64,000 nucleotides of DNA from Lachnospiraceae bacterium (GTDB taxonomy: Bacteria > Bacillota > Clostridia > Lachnospirales > Lachnospiraceae). The notes beneath the pieces were generated by a model that searched no databases, was not told the origin of the DNA, and saw only the letters and a list, made by a program, of their open reading frames with translations. Made by a program: the position numbers and the translations under genes. Shown here piece by piece: positions 1 to 6,810 of this stretch; the first letter of the stretch is position 1; each line of letters opens with the position of its first letter. Location: assembly GCA_900759665.1 (NCBI GenBank), contig CAAEWE010000040.1, positions 62,001 to 126,000 of the forward strand, in the 5' to 3' direction.

Positions 1-687
1 TTTGATTTACAAGCCGCATTTTTATATATTAAAAAATTACAGCTTTTAATATATCCTATTAAGATAAGGTGTGGTATAGGATATGGCAAAATAAAGTATG
101 ACGTGGAAGAATGGACGTCGTCTGCTTTTGATGGAGAAGCATATTATTTGGCAAGGGATGCGATCAATGCGGTTAAACGAAAAAAAAGTAATGTCATATG
201 CTTTAATACAAATTCAAAATATGACAGATATTTAAATGAATTTTGTTTATCAACTCAGCAGATCAGGTTAAGACAACCGCAGGTTGCAAATATAATTGAG
301 ATTATATCAGATATTATGCTGCCCCTTAAGGATAGCTGGGAGGATATTTCGTTTTATAGCTGGTTATTGGACAATAGATACAAATTGTTAGAACAAGAAT
401 ATTGGAGCATGAGGTATAGAAGACAGGAGAGTCAGGAAATGCCTGTCATAAATTATGAAATGCTGTATGAAAATAGAAATTTATATAATGCAAAGAAAGA
501 TGACAAGCTGTCATTTTATATGGATGAATTTTGGGTTCGTGGTATGTCAACAGAAATTGCTCGAATTATGAATACTTCTCGGCAAAATATCGACAGATAT
601 ATAATATCAGCAAGAATAAAGGAAAGGAGAACAAGGGATAAAGCGATATTTGATTTACTAGGGGAGGATATATGGAAAACTATTTGA
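1..687 (+). CDS. SatD family protein, 5' end outside window
   Basis: The reading frame is open from base 1 and continues without a stop to 687, so the gene begins before the window; the GTG at 103 is internal. The visible part resembles the SatD family (named from the streptococcal sat acid-tolerance locus): a block with PIKIRCGIGYG, then FDGEAYYLARDAI, then a C-terminal helix-turn-helix-like stretch around EIARIMNTSRQNIDRYI. SatD genes typically sit next to a small membrane DUF3307 gene, and a broken DUF3307 gene starts 16 bases before this stop codon. The molecular role of SatD is unknown; a DNA-binding or regulatory role is inferred from the HTH alone. Confidence 0.75.
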   Translation, partial: FDLQAAFLYIKKLQLLIYPIKIRCGIGYGKIKYDVEEWTSSAFDGEAYYLARDAINAVKRKKSNVICFNTNSKYDRYLNEFCLSTQQIRLRQPQVANIIEIISDIMLPLKDSWEDISFYSWLLDNRYKLLEQEYWSMRYRRQESQEMPVINYEMLYENRNLYNAKKDDKLSFYMDEFWVRGMSTEIARIMNTSRQNIDRYIISARIKERRTRDKAIFDLLGEDIWKTI

Positions 688-1310
688 TTTTATTGATATT
701 CCATTTGATTGGTGATTTTTACTTGCAAAACAACAAAGGTCGCAAGATGTAAAAATGCAGCAAAGGGAGAATTGTGCGGAGAATGTCAGAAGTGTAAAAA
801 TAATATATGGTTTAATGGAGAATATTTGCGAATGCATTCCGTGCTGTATATTGTGCCGTTTTTGGTGTTGTATTTTGTGGCGGGATGGAAATCTGCAACT
901 GGTGCCATAGCAATATTATTGGCAACACATATATTGATAGATGCAACGGCTTGTTATTTTAACAAGAAAATGAAATTATTATGAAGCGTTGAAAATTGTT
1001 TTTTTGAGTCTTGCGCTAATAATGCCATGCTCAATAATGATTAATAAATTGATTCAGGATATTTATCCTAATTCAAATGAGACGGGTATGTTTGATGTTG
1101 GTTCTATGATAGGAGTTATGGAACGGATATTGACAGTTGTTTTTGCCTGTTTAGGAAATTTTTTCTGCTATTGCGATAATAATTACGATAAAAACTTGGG
1201 CGAGAACAAACGATTTAAAGGAGACAGAGTTTAGAAATAAGTATCTGCTGGGAACATTAACAAGCTTGGTTTTGGCATTGCTGATTTTTATTATTTATAA
1301 CGAGTTGTAG
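672..1310 (+). pseudogene. DUF3307 membrane protein, broken by three frameshifts
   Basis: Read through three frames, this stretch gives one DUF3307-like membrane protein. It starts at ATG 672 (MENYLILLIFHLIGDFYLQ), moves to a second frame near 730-740 (heard as CKNAAKGELCGECQKCKNN then MHSVLYIVPFLVLYF), to a third near 975-990 (IGVMERILTVVFACLG), and back to the first near 1160 (TWARTNDLKETEFRNKYLL), stopping at 1308-1310. The last shift lies in a run of six T, where one extra T would restore the frame. The start overlaps the SatD gene by 16 bases, as expected for translational coupling. Either the gene is decaying or the assembly has indel errors; three independent shifts in 640 bases favour true decay unless this is noisy long-read sequence. 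Confidence 0.8.
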
Positions 1311-1339
1311 GAAAGCATTGCAGAGGGAAGAGGGAAATT

Positions 1340-2608
1340 ATGCGCCAGATAAAAATGATCCGATTTTATATAGGAAGAATAATGAGAAATCTCGCAGTTT
1401 TTATACGCTGGGGGATTTTCTCTGCATTTGTAGGCCTTTTTGTGGGAAGCTTCAGTACGTTGTTTGCGTTCTGTCTGCGTCAGGTGACAGCGTTTCGGAC
1501 AGAGAATCCATGGCTGATCTTGTGTCTGCCTTTGGCGGGTGTTATGATCGTCTTTTTGTATGGAATATTTCGGTACAAGAACGACAAAGGAACCAATATG
1601 GTGCTTTCCTCGATTCATGCGGAGGCAGAGGTACCCTTCCGGATGGCACCACTGATCTTTATTTCCACGATCATCACGCATTTGTTTGGTGGAAGTGCCG
1701 GACGTGAGGGGGCAGCGCTGCAGCTTGGCGGCAGCATTGGGCAGCAGCTTGGCAAGCTGTTCCGGTTTGATGAGAAGGATCAGCGGGTTGTGGTCATGTG
1801 TGGTATGAGTGCGGCGTTCTCAGCGATTTTCGGAACGCCGATCGCTGCTTCGATCTTTTCTATGGAGGTTGTCAGCGTCGGCGTGATGTATTATGCTGCT
1901 CTGGTTCCCTGTGTTTTTTCTTCACTGGTGGCTTCTAAGTTTGCAACCCATATGGGCATTGGGCCCAATGTATTTAAAATACGTCATATGCCGCTTTTTG
2001 AGGTGGTTCCGAGTCTGAAGATCATTGGGCTGGCACTTTGCTGTGCCGCTCTCAGCGTCGTGTTTTGTATGGCACTTCATTCTCTGGGAGATTTTTATAG
2101 GAATAAACTAAAGAATCCGTACATAAGAATCATAGTATCTTCTCTGGTGATCATTCTGTTGACGATCATTCTGCAGACCGACGATTATATGGGAGCCGGC
2201 GTGCCGGTGATCCAGCGGGCGATTCAGGGGAATGTGGAGCCGATGGCATTTGTATGGAAAATTGTTTTTACGGCGTTGACGCTGGAAGCGGGATTTAAAG
2301 GTGGCGAGATCGTACCGTCGTTTTTTGTGGGAGCGACCTTTGGATGTCTGTTCGGTCATATTCTGGGGATTTCTCCATCGCTGTGTGCGGCGGTGGGCAT
2401 GATGTCTGTTTTCTGTGGTGTGACCAACTGTCCGATCACGTCAATGTTGATCGCATTTGAGCTGTTTGGGTACCATGGTGTGCCGTTTTTCCTGCTGGGA
2501 ATCAGCGTCAGCTATCTGATGTCGGGATATTATGGGCTTTATCATGATCAGACCATCGTGTATTCGAAGTATAAGACAGAATATATTAACAGAAAAACCC
2601 GCAACTAG
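1340..2608 (+). CDS. CLC-type anion/proton antiporter
   Basis: This 422-residue polytopic membrane protein belongs to the CLC channel/antiporter family. The gate-glutamate motif is clear (GSAGREGAALQLG, Glu about residue 123), and the second selectivity motif reads GGEIVPSFFVGATFG about residues 318-332. The usual GSGIP motif is replaced by KGTNM about residues 83-87. The combination of GREG followed by a non-Pro residue and GGE-V-P resembles the fluoride-exporting CLC-F branch more than the chloride branch, but no fluoride riboswitch is visible upstream. The retained gate Glu argues for proton coupling. It is preceded by a purine-rich ribosome site (GAGGGAAGAGGGA) and starts 29 bases after the DUF3307 remnant. 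Substrate assignment is inference. Confidence 0.8.
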   Translation: MRQIKMIRFYIGRIMRNLAVFIRWGIFSAFVGLFVGSFSTLFAFCLRQVTAFRTENPWLILCLPLAGVMIVFLYGIFRYKNDKGTNMVLSSIHAEAEVPFRMAPLIFISTIITHLFGGSAGREGAALQLGGSIGQQLGKLFRFDEKDQRVVVMCGMSAAFSAIFGTPIAASIFSMEVVSVGVMYYAALVPCVFSSLVASKFATHMGIGPNVFKIRHMPLFEVVPSLKIIGLALCCAALSVVFCMALHSLGDFYRNKLKNPYIRIIVSSLVIILLTIILQTDDYMGAGVPVIQRAIQGNVEPMAFVWKIVFTALTLEAGFKGGEIVPSFFVGATFGCLFGHILGISPSLCAAVGMMSVFCGVTNCPITSMLIAFELFGYHGVPFFLLGISVSYLMSGYYGLYHDQTIVYSKYKTEYINRKTRN

Positions 2609-2667
2609 AGTAAAAAGTACTTCTATAACAGCAAAGTACGCTGTCAAGAAGTACTACGATTTTACTC
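2608..2667. repeat. Palindromic repeat element, copy A
   Basis: This is an imperfect 60-bp palindrome: GAGTAAAA pairs with TTTTACTC at the ends, AGTACTTCT (2616-2624) pairs with AGAAGTACT (2647-2655), and the centre holds ACAGC/GCTGT around AAAGTAC. The first base lies in the CLC stop codon. A second version lies 105 bases downstream with the same core (CTATAACAGCAAAGTACGC) and the same tail (TACTACGATTTTA). Confidence 0.7.
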
Positions 2668-2670
2668 CTG

Positions 2671-2693
2671 AAAAACGCAAAATCAGCGTTTTT
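2671..2693 (+). terminator. Rho-independent terminator after CLC gene
   Basis: AAAAACGC and GCGTTTTT form an 8-bp stem with loop AAAATCA, followed by TCTTTTGTCTTTTG. It fits an intrinsic terminator for the CLC gene. Confidence 0.6.
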
Positions 2694-2768
2694 CTTTTGT
2701 CTTTTGTATAGTTTATAGGATTTGTGCCTGCGGCCCAAAGTTTGCGGTGCTGAGATAAAATGCAGTTA

Positions 2769-2818
2769 ATACTTCTATAACAGCAAAGTACGCTTGTTAT
2801 AGAATTACTACGATTTTA
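2769..2818. repeat. Palindromic repeat element, copy B
   Basis: TTCTATAACA (2773-2782) and TGTTATAGAA (2795-2804) form a perfect 10-bp stem with a 12-base loop that contains GCAAAGTACGC. The loop and the flanks match copy A at 2608-2667, while the right arm differs from copy A in a way that keeps the pairing. It lies just beyond the 3' end of the minus-strand DUF402 gene. Confidence 0.7.
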
Positions 2819-2828
2819 ATTCGTTCTT

Positions 2829-3305
2829 TTATTCTCTGGATGTGATCGGCTCGGTGAGTTCATCTAAGTGACCCTCGTAAATAAAACGCAGGAGATTGTT
2901 GGTCTGGCGCAGAGCTTTTGCCAGAAGTGGAGCCGGCAGAGTCAGGTTTTCTGTAAAGTCCGCAAATTCATCGAGATCCACGACTTCAACGTGTTTGTCC
3001 GGGTAGATTAGGACGTCGATCAAGAGATCGTGAAAGATGTATGTATTTTCCTCCGGACGGTACTCCGTCTCGATAATATCACAATACCAGTACACAAGCT
3101 TGTCGTTGGAATCAAAGACCTTGCTGATCTTAAAGCCGTCCTTCATATAATACACAGAAATACCGTGGTCAATATCTTTGCGCGGTTTCAGAATATTCCA
3201 TTTTGTCACGAGAATATTGTCATCCCGGTAAAGGATCAGATCGTCCTTTAGTTCCACTGTTTCATCCGGCATATAGCGCCTACGGTACAAATGAATTGTT
3301 TCCAT
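2829..3305 (-). CDS. DUF402 domain protein
   Basis: This 158-residue protein matches the DUF402/FomD-like fold, a beta-rich family whose characterised members hydrolyse nucleoside diphosphates or related phosphoanhydrides using bound metal. The visible signature is a run of charged motifs: VYWYCDI about residues 72-78, then FHDLLIDVLIYPD and VEVVDLDEFAD, which hold the acidic metal ligands. The start at 3305 has AAGGAGAA six bases upstream and a good promoter about 55 bases away. It is a single-gene unit divergent from the ATP synthase operon. The exact substrate cannot be told from sequence. Confidence 0.75.
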   Translation of the reverse strand: METIHLYRRRYMPDETVELKDDLILYRDDNILVTKWNILKPRKDIDHGISVYYMKDGFKISKVFDSNDKLVYWYCDIIETEYRPEENTYIFHDLLIDVLIYPDKHVEVVDLDEFADFTENLTLPAPLLAKALRQTNNLLRFIYEGHLDELTEPITSRE

Positions 3306-3360
3306 GGTATTCTCCTTTGTGAATAAGCGTTTCGTTCACGTCATTAAATTATTACAGATT

Positions 3361-3389
3361 ATTATAACGGGCTTGTGGGGGATTGTAAA
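3361..3389 (-). promoter_or_regulatory. Sigma-A promoter for the DUF402 gene
   Basis: On the minus strand TTTACA (-35, 3384-3389) and TATAAT (-10, 3361-3366) are separated by 17 bases. It points at the DUF402 start at 3305. Confidence 0.65.
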
Positions 3390-3443
3390 TAATTTTTTTG
3401 TGCAAATCAGAATTGAAATGGGTGATCAGGAAGAAGTATCCTG

Positions 3444-3472
3444 TGGACTTTTTGTACAATTTATTGTATAAT
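3444..3472 (+). promoter_or_regulatory. Candidate promoter of the ATP synthase operon
   Basis: TGGACT (-35, four of six consensus bases) and TATAAT (-10) are separated by 17 bases. The predicted transcript begins near 3479, about 65 bases before the first atp gene. Confidence 0.55.
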
Positions 3473-3543
3473 AAACTCGTATATGTAGATTTTTTGTGCA
3501 ATCTTTTAGGACTGCGAAAGAATTTGAAAATGGTGTTATAGTC

Positions 3544-3882
3544 ATGAACAAAAAGGAAAAAAATATATTGAAGGCATTTGCGATGGTATCGCAGATCAGT
3601 ATTACGATCTTGGTACCGATCTGTCTCAGCGGCTGGATTGGCTGGTGGCTGGATGGGCAGTTTCATACACAGATCTGGTTTGTTGTTATGATCGTGCTGG
3701 GAATCGGAGCGGCCTTTCGCAACGTGTATTATCTGACAAAGTCCTTTTATTCCGACGATATGAAGAAGGAGCATGAGCGTCTTCAGTATATAGAAGAGCT
3801 AAAAAAGCAGGGTCGGGAACATGTCGGCAGGGAGAAAGCAGAAAACGTTTCCGGAGAGCAGTCGGACACGATTAAGAAGTAA
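3544..3882 (+). CDS. atpI: AtpZ/AtpI-type ATP synthase accessory protein
   Basis: This roughly 112-residue protein opens the ATP synthase operon. It has two membrane helices about residues 13-35 (MVSQISITILVPICLSGWIGWW) and 44-64, with WWLDGQF between them, then a charged cytoplasmic tail. This is the layout of AtpZ/AtpI proteins, which help c-ring assembly or magnesium supply in other bacteria. ATG 3544 was chosen over an upstream GTG at 3496 because the extra 16 residues look like leader sequence and the mature family begins with a short charged segment; no strong ribosome site supports either start. Confidence 0.7.
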   Translation: MNKKEKNILKAFAMVSQISITILVPICLSGWIGWWLDGQFHTQIWFVVMIVLGIGAAFRNVYYLTKSFYSDDMKKEHERLQYIEELKKQGREHVGREKAENVSGEQSDTIKK

Positions 3883-4008
3883 TATCTGGTTCCGGCATAA
3901 ATACAAGGATGGTGAAACGGCATAAGCTCAGGCACAGATTTTAGCGGAAGTTTTATTCTGGGCGGAGCAGTTTTTAAATTTTGAGATTACGGGATTTGGA
4001 GGATTCGT

Positions 4009-4413
4009 ATGAGACAGGCAAAGCAGACCTTAAAGGAACTGATGGCAGGTCTGGCAGTATGGGGGATCCTGATGTTTGTGATCCTGATGATCGTATCCCG
4101 GCACAGGCTGGCTGTGGCATGTGGTCTTTTGGTGGGACTGGCTGTGGCAGCATGGCTTCTCTGGCATATGTACCATCATCTGGATATTGCGCTGGATATG
4201 GATGCGGCTCATGCGGGGAGGCATATTCAGGCTTCCGCGATGAAAAGGTTTCTGGTTATGGCGGTTGTTCTGGCGTTGGCCATGACACAGTACCGATACA
4301 TTCATCCCATTGGAACCGTGCTTGGGATGTTTGGAATGAAAATATCTGCCTTTATGCAGCCGAAGATTCACAGGCTTATGGCAGTGCACAAGGGTTCGTC
4401 GGTGAAGTCATAA
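4009..4413 (+). CDS. ATP synthase subunit I-like membrane protein
   Basis: This 134-residue protein has four hydrophobic segments (about residues 12-30, 35-55, 80-97 and 100-115) and a short basic tail. Its size, position between the AtpZ-like gene and atpB, and the helix layout fit the small 'ATP synthase subunit I' family that precedes atpB in many Clostridia. It starts with ATG after GGAGGATTCGT. Another frame over the same bases is open but has no membrane character and is a shadow. A chaperone role in c-ring assembly is known for relatives and inferred here. Confidence 0.65.
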   Translation: MRQAKQTLKELMAGLAVWGILMFVILMIVSRHRLAVACGLLVGLAVAAWLLWHMYHHLDIALDMDAAHAGRHIQASAMKRFLVMAVVLALAMTQYRYIHPIGTVLGMFGMKISAFMQPKIHRLMAVHKGSSVKS

Positions 4414-4437
4414 CAATGACAGATCGTGATGAGTATT

Positions 4438-4515
4438 CACCGCTATGCGGTGGTTTACACATATAAATGATACGGCAGAGGGTGATAGTCCGTATCAACG
4501 GAAACAGTTGTTTCC
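4438..4515 (+). other. Three consecutive hairpins in the atpB leader
   Basis: Three perfect stems follow each other: CACCGC/GCGGTG with loop TAT (4438-4452), GATACGG/CCGTATC (4469-4496), and GGAAAC/GTTTCC with loop AGTT (4500-4515). None has a T-run, so they are not terminators. They end 30 bases before the atpB start and may stabilise or process the operon mRNA. Their presence also argues that the frame open from 4467 is not coding before 4545. Confidence 0.5.
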
Positions 4516-4544
4516 AACAAAAACTAAAAAAGGAAGGTGAGAAT

Positions 4545-5315
4545 GTGGGAATCAGGGTCTTAGCCATTTCACAGGGGCTGGGCAATGCAATGCCTGTCTA
4601 TGCTGACAGCAGCGCACAGGTGGATTTCTTTATCCACGGATATACAAAGCTGCGGTTTATGGGGCAGGATGTCTATCTGACGACAACGCATATATCTATG
4701 ATCATCGTTATCTTGGGGATCCTTGTATTTGCGTTATTTGCAAACCGTGCTATCCGGAAAGCAGATCCAAATGAAGTACCGGGACCATTTTTGAATGCGG
4801 TCGAGCTGATCGTAGAGATGTTAGACAAGATGGTGGCGGGTTCCATGGGCAGCAAAAATGCTTTGAAATTCCGCAACTACGTCAGTGCACTCTTTATATT
4901 CATTCTGGTCTGTAACCTGTCTGGGCTTTTAGGACTTAGAGCACCAACCGCAGATTACGGAGTCACGTTTCCGCTGGCGCTGATCACATGGTTTATGATC
5001 CAGTTTAATGGATTTAAGTATCAGAAGTTCGGCAAGATCAAGGGATTGTTTGAACCAATCTTTTTGTTCTTCCCAATGAACCTGATCAGTGAGTTTTCAA
5101 CGCCAATTTCAATGTCTCTCCGTCTCTTCGGTAATATATTATCGGGAACGGTTATGATGGGACTGCTCTATGGTTTGCTGCCAAAAGTTCTGACGTTGAT
5201 CTGGCCGGCGGCACTTCATGCGTATCTGGATGTTTTTTCCGGATGTATTCAGACGTACGTGTTCTGTATGCTGACCATGTGCTTTGTTGCGGATGCGATC
5301 GGTGAAACAGAGTAA
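4545..5315 (+). CDS. atpB: ATP synthase Fo subunit a
   Basis: Subunit a forms the ion half-channels of Fo in the membrane. The 256-residue protein has at least five membrane helices and the family hallmark SLRLFGNILSG, containing the essential arginine that faces the c-ring, about residue 196. A later helix ends in the usual short hydrophilic tail (GETE). The GTG at 4545 was chosen because AGGAAGGTGAG lies about six bases upstream and because the in-frame extension back to 4467 consists of hairpins. It is followed by atpE after 34 bases. Confidence 0.93.
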   Translation: MGIRVLAISQGLGNAMPVYADSSAQVDFFIHGYTKLRFMGQDVYLTTTHISMIIVILGILVFALFANRAIRKADPNEVPGPFLNAVELIVEMLDKMVAGSMGSKNALKFRNYVSALFIFILVCNLSGLLGLRAPTADYGVTFPLALITWFMIQFNGFKYQKFGKIKGLFEPIFLFFPMNLISEFSTPISMSLRLFGNILSGTVMMGLLYGLLPKVLTLIWPAALHAYLDVFSGCIQTYVFCMLTMCFVADAIGETE

Positions 5316-5349
5316 TTCAAAAGGATTTTAAATTAAGGAGGATATTATA

Positions 5350-5613
5350 ATGAATATTACAAACGAAGGTTTAGTTTTAATGGGTTCTGCAATTGGTGCA
5401 GGTCTTGCAGTTATCGCAGGTATCGGTCCTGGTGTAGGTCAGGGTATTGCAGCAGGTTACGGTGCTTCTGCCGTTGGACGTAACCCGGGTGCAAAGGGTG
5501 ATATCATGTCTACCATGCTTCTTGGTCAGGCCGTTGCAGAGACAACAGGTCTTTATGGTCTCGTTATTGCGCTGATCCTGTTATTTGCCAATCCTTTATA
5601 CAGCAAGCTGTAA
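5350..5613 (+). CDS. atpE: ATP synthase Fo subunit c, sodium-type ligand set
   Basis: This 87-residue hairpin protein builds the rotor ring. The ion-carrying Glu is at residue 64 in GQAVAETTGLYG. The other residues that coordinate sodium in the Ilyobacter tartaricus c-ring are also present at a constant offset: Gln31 (GPGVGQG), Val62, Thr65 (Ser in Ilyobacter), Thr66 and Tyr69. That set is known to mark sodium-translocating F-type enzymes, so use of sodium rather than protons is a good inference. The start follows AAGGAGGATATTATA. The length is normal for the family. Confidence 0.95.
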   Translation: MNITNEGLVLMGSAIGAGLAVIAGIGPGVGQGIAAGYGASAVGRNPGAKGDIMSTMLLGQAVAETTGLYGLVIALILLFANPLYSKL

Positions 5614-5651
5614 TTTCGCGATAAAAACTGTTGAAAGGAGGCAGAACACAG

Positions 5652-6206
5652 GTGAGTGTAATGAATGTAGCTTTAGCGCAGAGCGGGCTTGGTGATTATA
5701 TTTTCGGACTGGATCCCCAGTTGATCTTTGACAGTCTGATCACCATTCTGGCTATGTTTTTCCTTTTTCTGTTTTTGTCCTATCTGTTATTTAATCCGGC
5801 GCGGGATCTGATGCAGAAGCGTCAGGAGACCATCCGTCAGGAGATGGAGACAGCGGCAAAGGAAAAAGCAGACGCGATTCAGTTTAAAGAGGAGTACGAT
5901 GAGAAGCTGAAAAACGTCGATAAGGAATCGGAGGAGATCCTTTCTGAGACCAGAAAGAAGGCTCTGAAGAAGGAAACAGCCATCGTGGGTGAGGCGAAGG
6001 AGGAGGCAAACCGCATTCTGGAGCGTGCGAACCGCGAGGTAGAGCTGGAGAAAAATAAAGTCAAGGACGAAGTGAAACAGGAAATGATCTCTGTTGCAGC
6101 GGCAATGGCTGGAAAGGTCATCGAGGTTTCTCTTGACGAGGGTAAACAGTCACAGTTGATCGAGGACACTTTAAAAGAGATGGGTGATGAGACATGGCTA
6201 AGTTAG
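5652..6206 (+). CDS. atpF: ATP synthase Fo subunit b
   Basis: Subunit b is the peripheral stalk that holds F1 to the membrane. The protein (184 residues from GTG 5652) has one N-terminal membrane helix about residues 28-50 (FLFLFLSYLLFNPARD) followed by a long charged amphipathic helix rich in Glu, Lys and Ala, typical of the b dimer. AGGAGG lies 10 bases before GTG 5652; ATG 5661 with GGTG upstream is the alternative and removes three residues. The 3' end overlaps atpH by 13 bases, implying translational coupling. Confidence 0.92.
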   Translation: MSVMNVALAQSGLGDYIFGLDPQLIFDSLITILAMFFLFLFLSYLLFNPARDLMQKRQETIRQEMETAAKEKADAIQFKEEYDEKLKNVDKESEEILSETRKKALKKETAIVGEAKEEANRILERANREVELEKNKVKDEVKQEMISVAAAMAGKVIEVSLDEGKQSQLIEDTLKEMGDETWLS

Positions 6207-6745
6207 TATCAAAAACCTATGGCGAGGCTCTTTTTGAGCTGGCTGTTGAGGAAAACAAGCTGGACGCCCTGATGGAGGAAGTGGAAGCGGTCATACAGGT
6301 GTTAGACGACAATGAAGATTTCGTGAAGCTGATGTGTCATCCGAAGATCAGCGTGGAGGAGAAATGCTCTGTGCTGGAAACGGTCTTTCATGGCAGGGTG
6401 AGCGATGAGCTGACGGGATTTTTCCTGACCATCGAGGATAAGGGCAGATTTAAGGAGATCTATGAGATCCTGTCCTATTTCATTGATGAGTGCAGAGAAT
6501 ACAAAAAGATCGGCGTAGCACATGTGACATCGGCAGTGCCTTTGAAGGATACGGAGAAGGCTGCCGTAGAAAAGAGACTGCTTGAGACGACGAAATATGA
6601 GTCGTTTGTGATGAAATTTGAAGTCGATCCGGCACTGATCGGAGGCATGAAGATCCAGATCGGTGACAGGGTAGTGGACAGCAGTATAAAAACAAAGCTG
6701 AATAATATGGCGAAATCCTTGTCGGAGATTCAGTTATCGAATTAA
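6194..6745 (+). CDS. atpH: ATP synthase F1 subunit delta
   Basis: Delta (OSCP-like) links the b stalk to the top of the alpha/beta hexamer. This 183-residue protein has the family's N-terminal helical domain (KTYGEALFELAVEE) and the C-terminal GGMKIQIGDRVVDSS motif near residues 151-165, which is diagnostic. The start codon lies within the end of atpF. It is followed by atpA after 65 bases. Confidence 0.93.
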   Translation: MAKLVSKTYGEALFELAVEENKLDALMEEVEAVIQVLDDNEDFVKLMCHPKISVEEKCSVLETVFHGRVSDELTGFFLTIEDKGRFKEIYEILSYFIDECREYKKIGVAHVTSAVPLKDTEKAAVEKRLLETTKYESFVMKFEVDPALIGGMKIQIGDRVVDSSIKTKLNNMAKSLSEIQLSN

Positions 6746-6810
6746 CAGGCAAATGCAAAAGGTAAGTCATTCTGCGTTTGCTGAAATAGCAAGTTGAATG
6801 GAGGAGTATC

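Noticed and set aside
1200..1340. Fluoride riboswitch before the CLC gene
   Set aside because: The upstream sequence is the end of the decayed DUF3307 gene and shows no conserved fluoride-aptamer pattern.
3981..4466. Open frame overlapping the ATP synthase subunit I gene
   Set aside because: It is Gly/Ser/Asp-rich, without domain or ribosome site, and lies in another frame of a gene with clear membrane helices.
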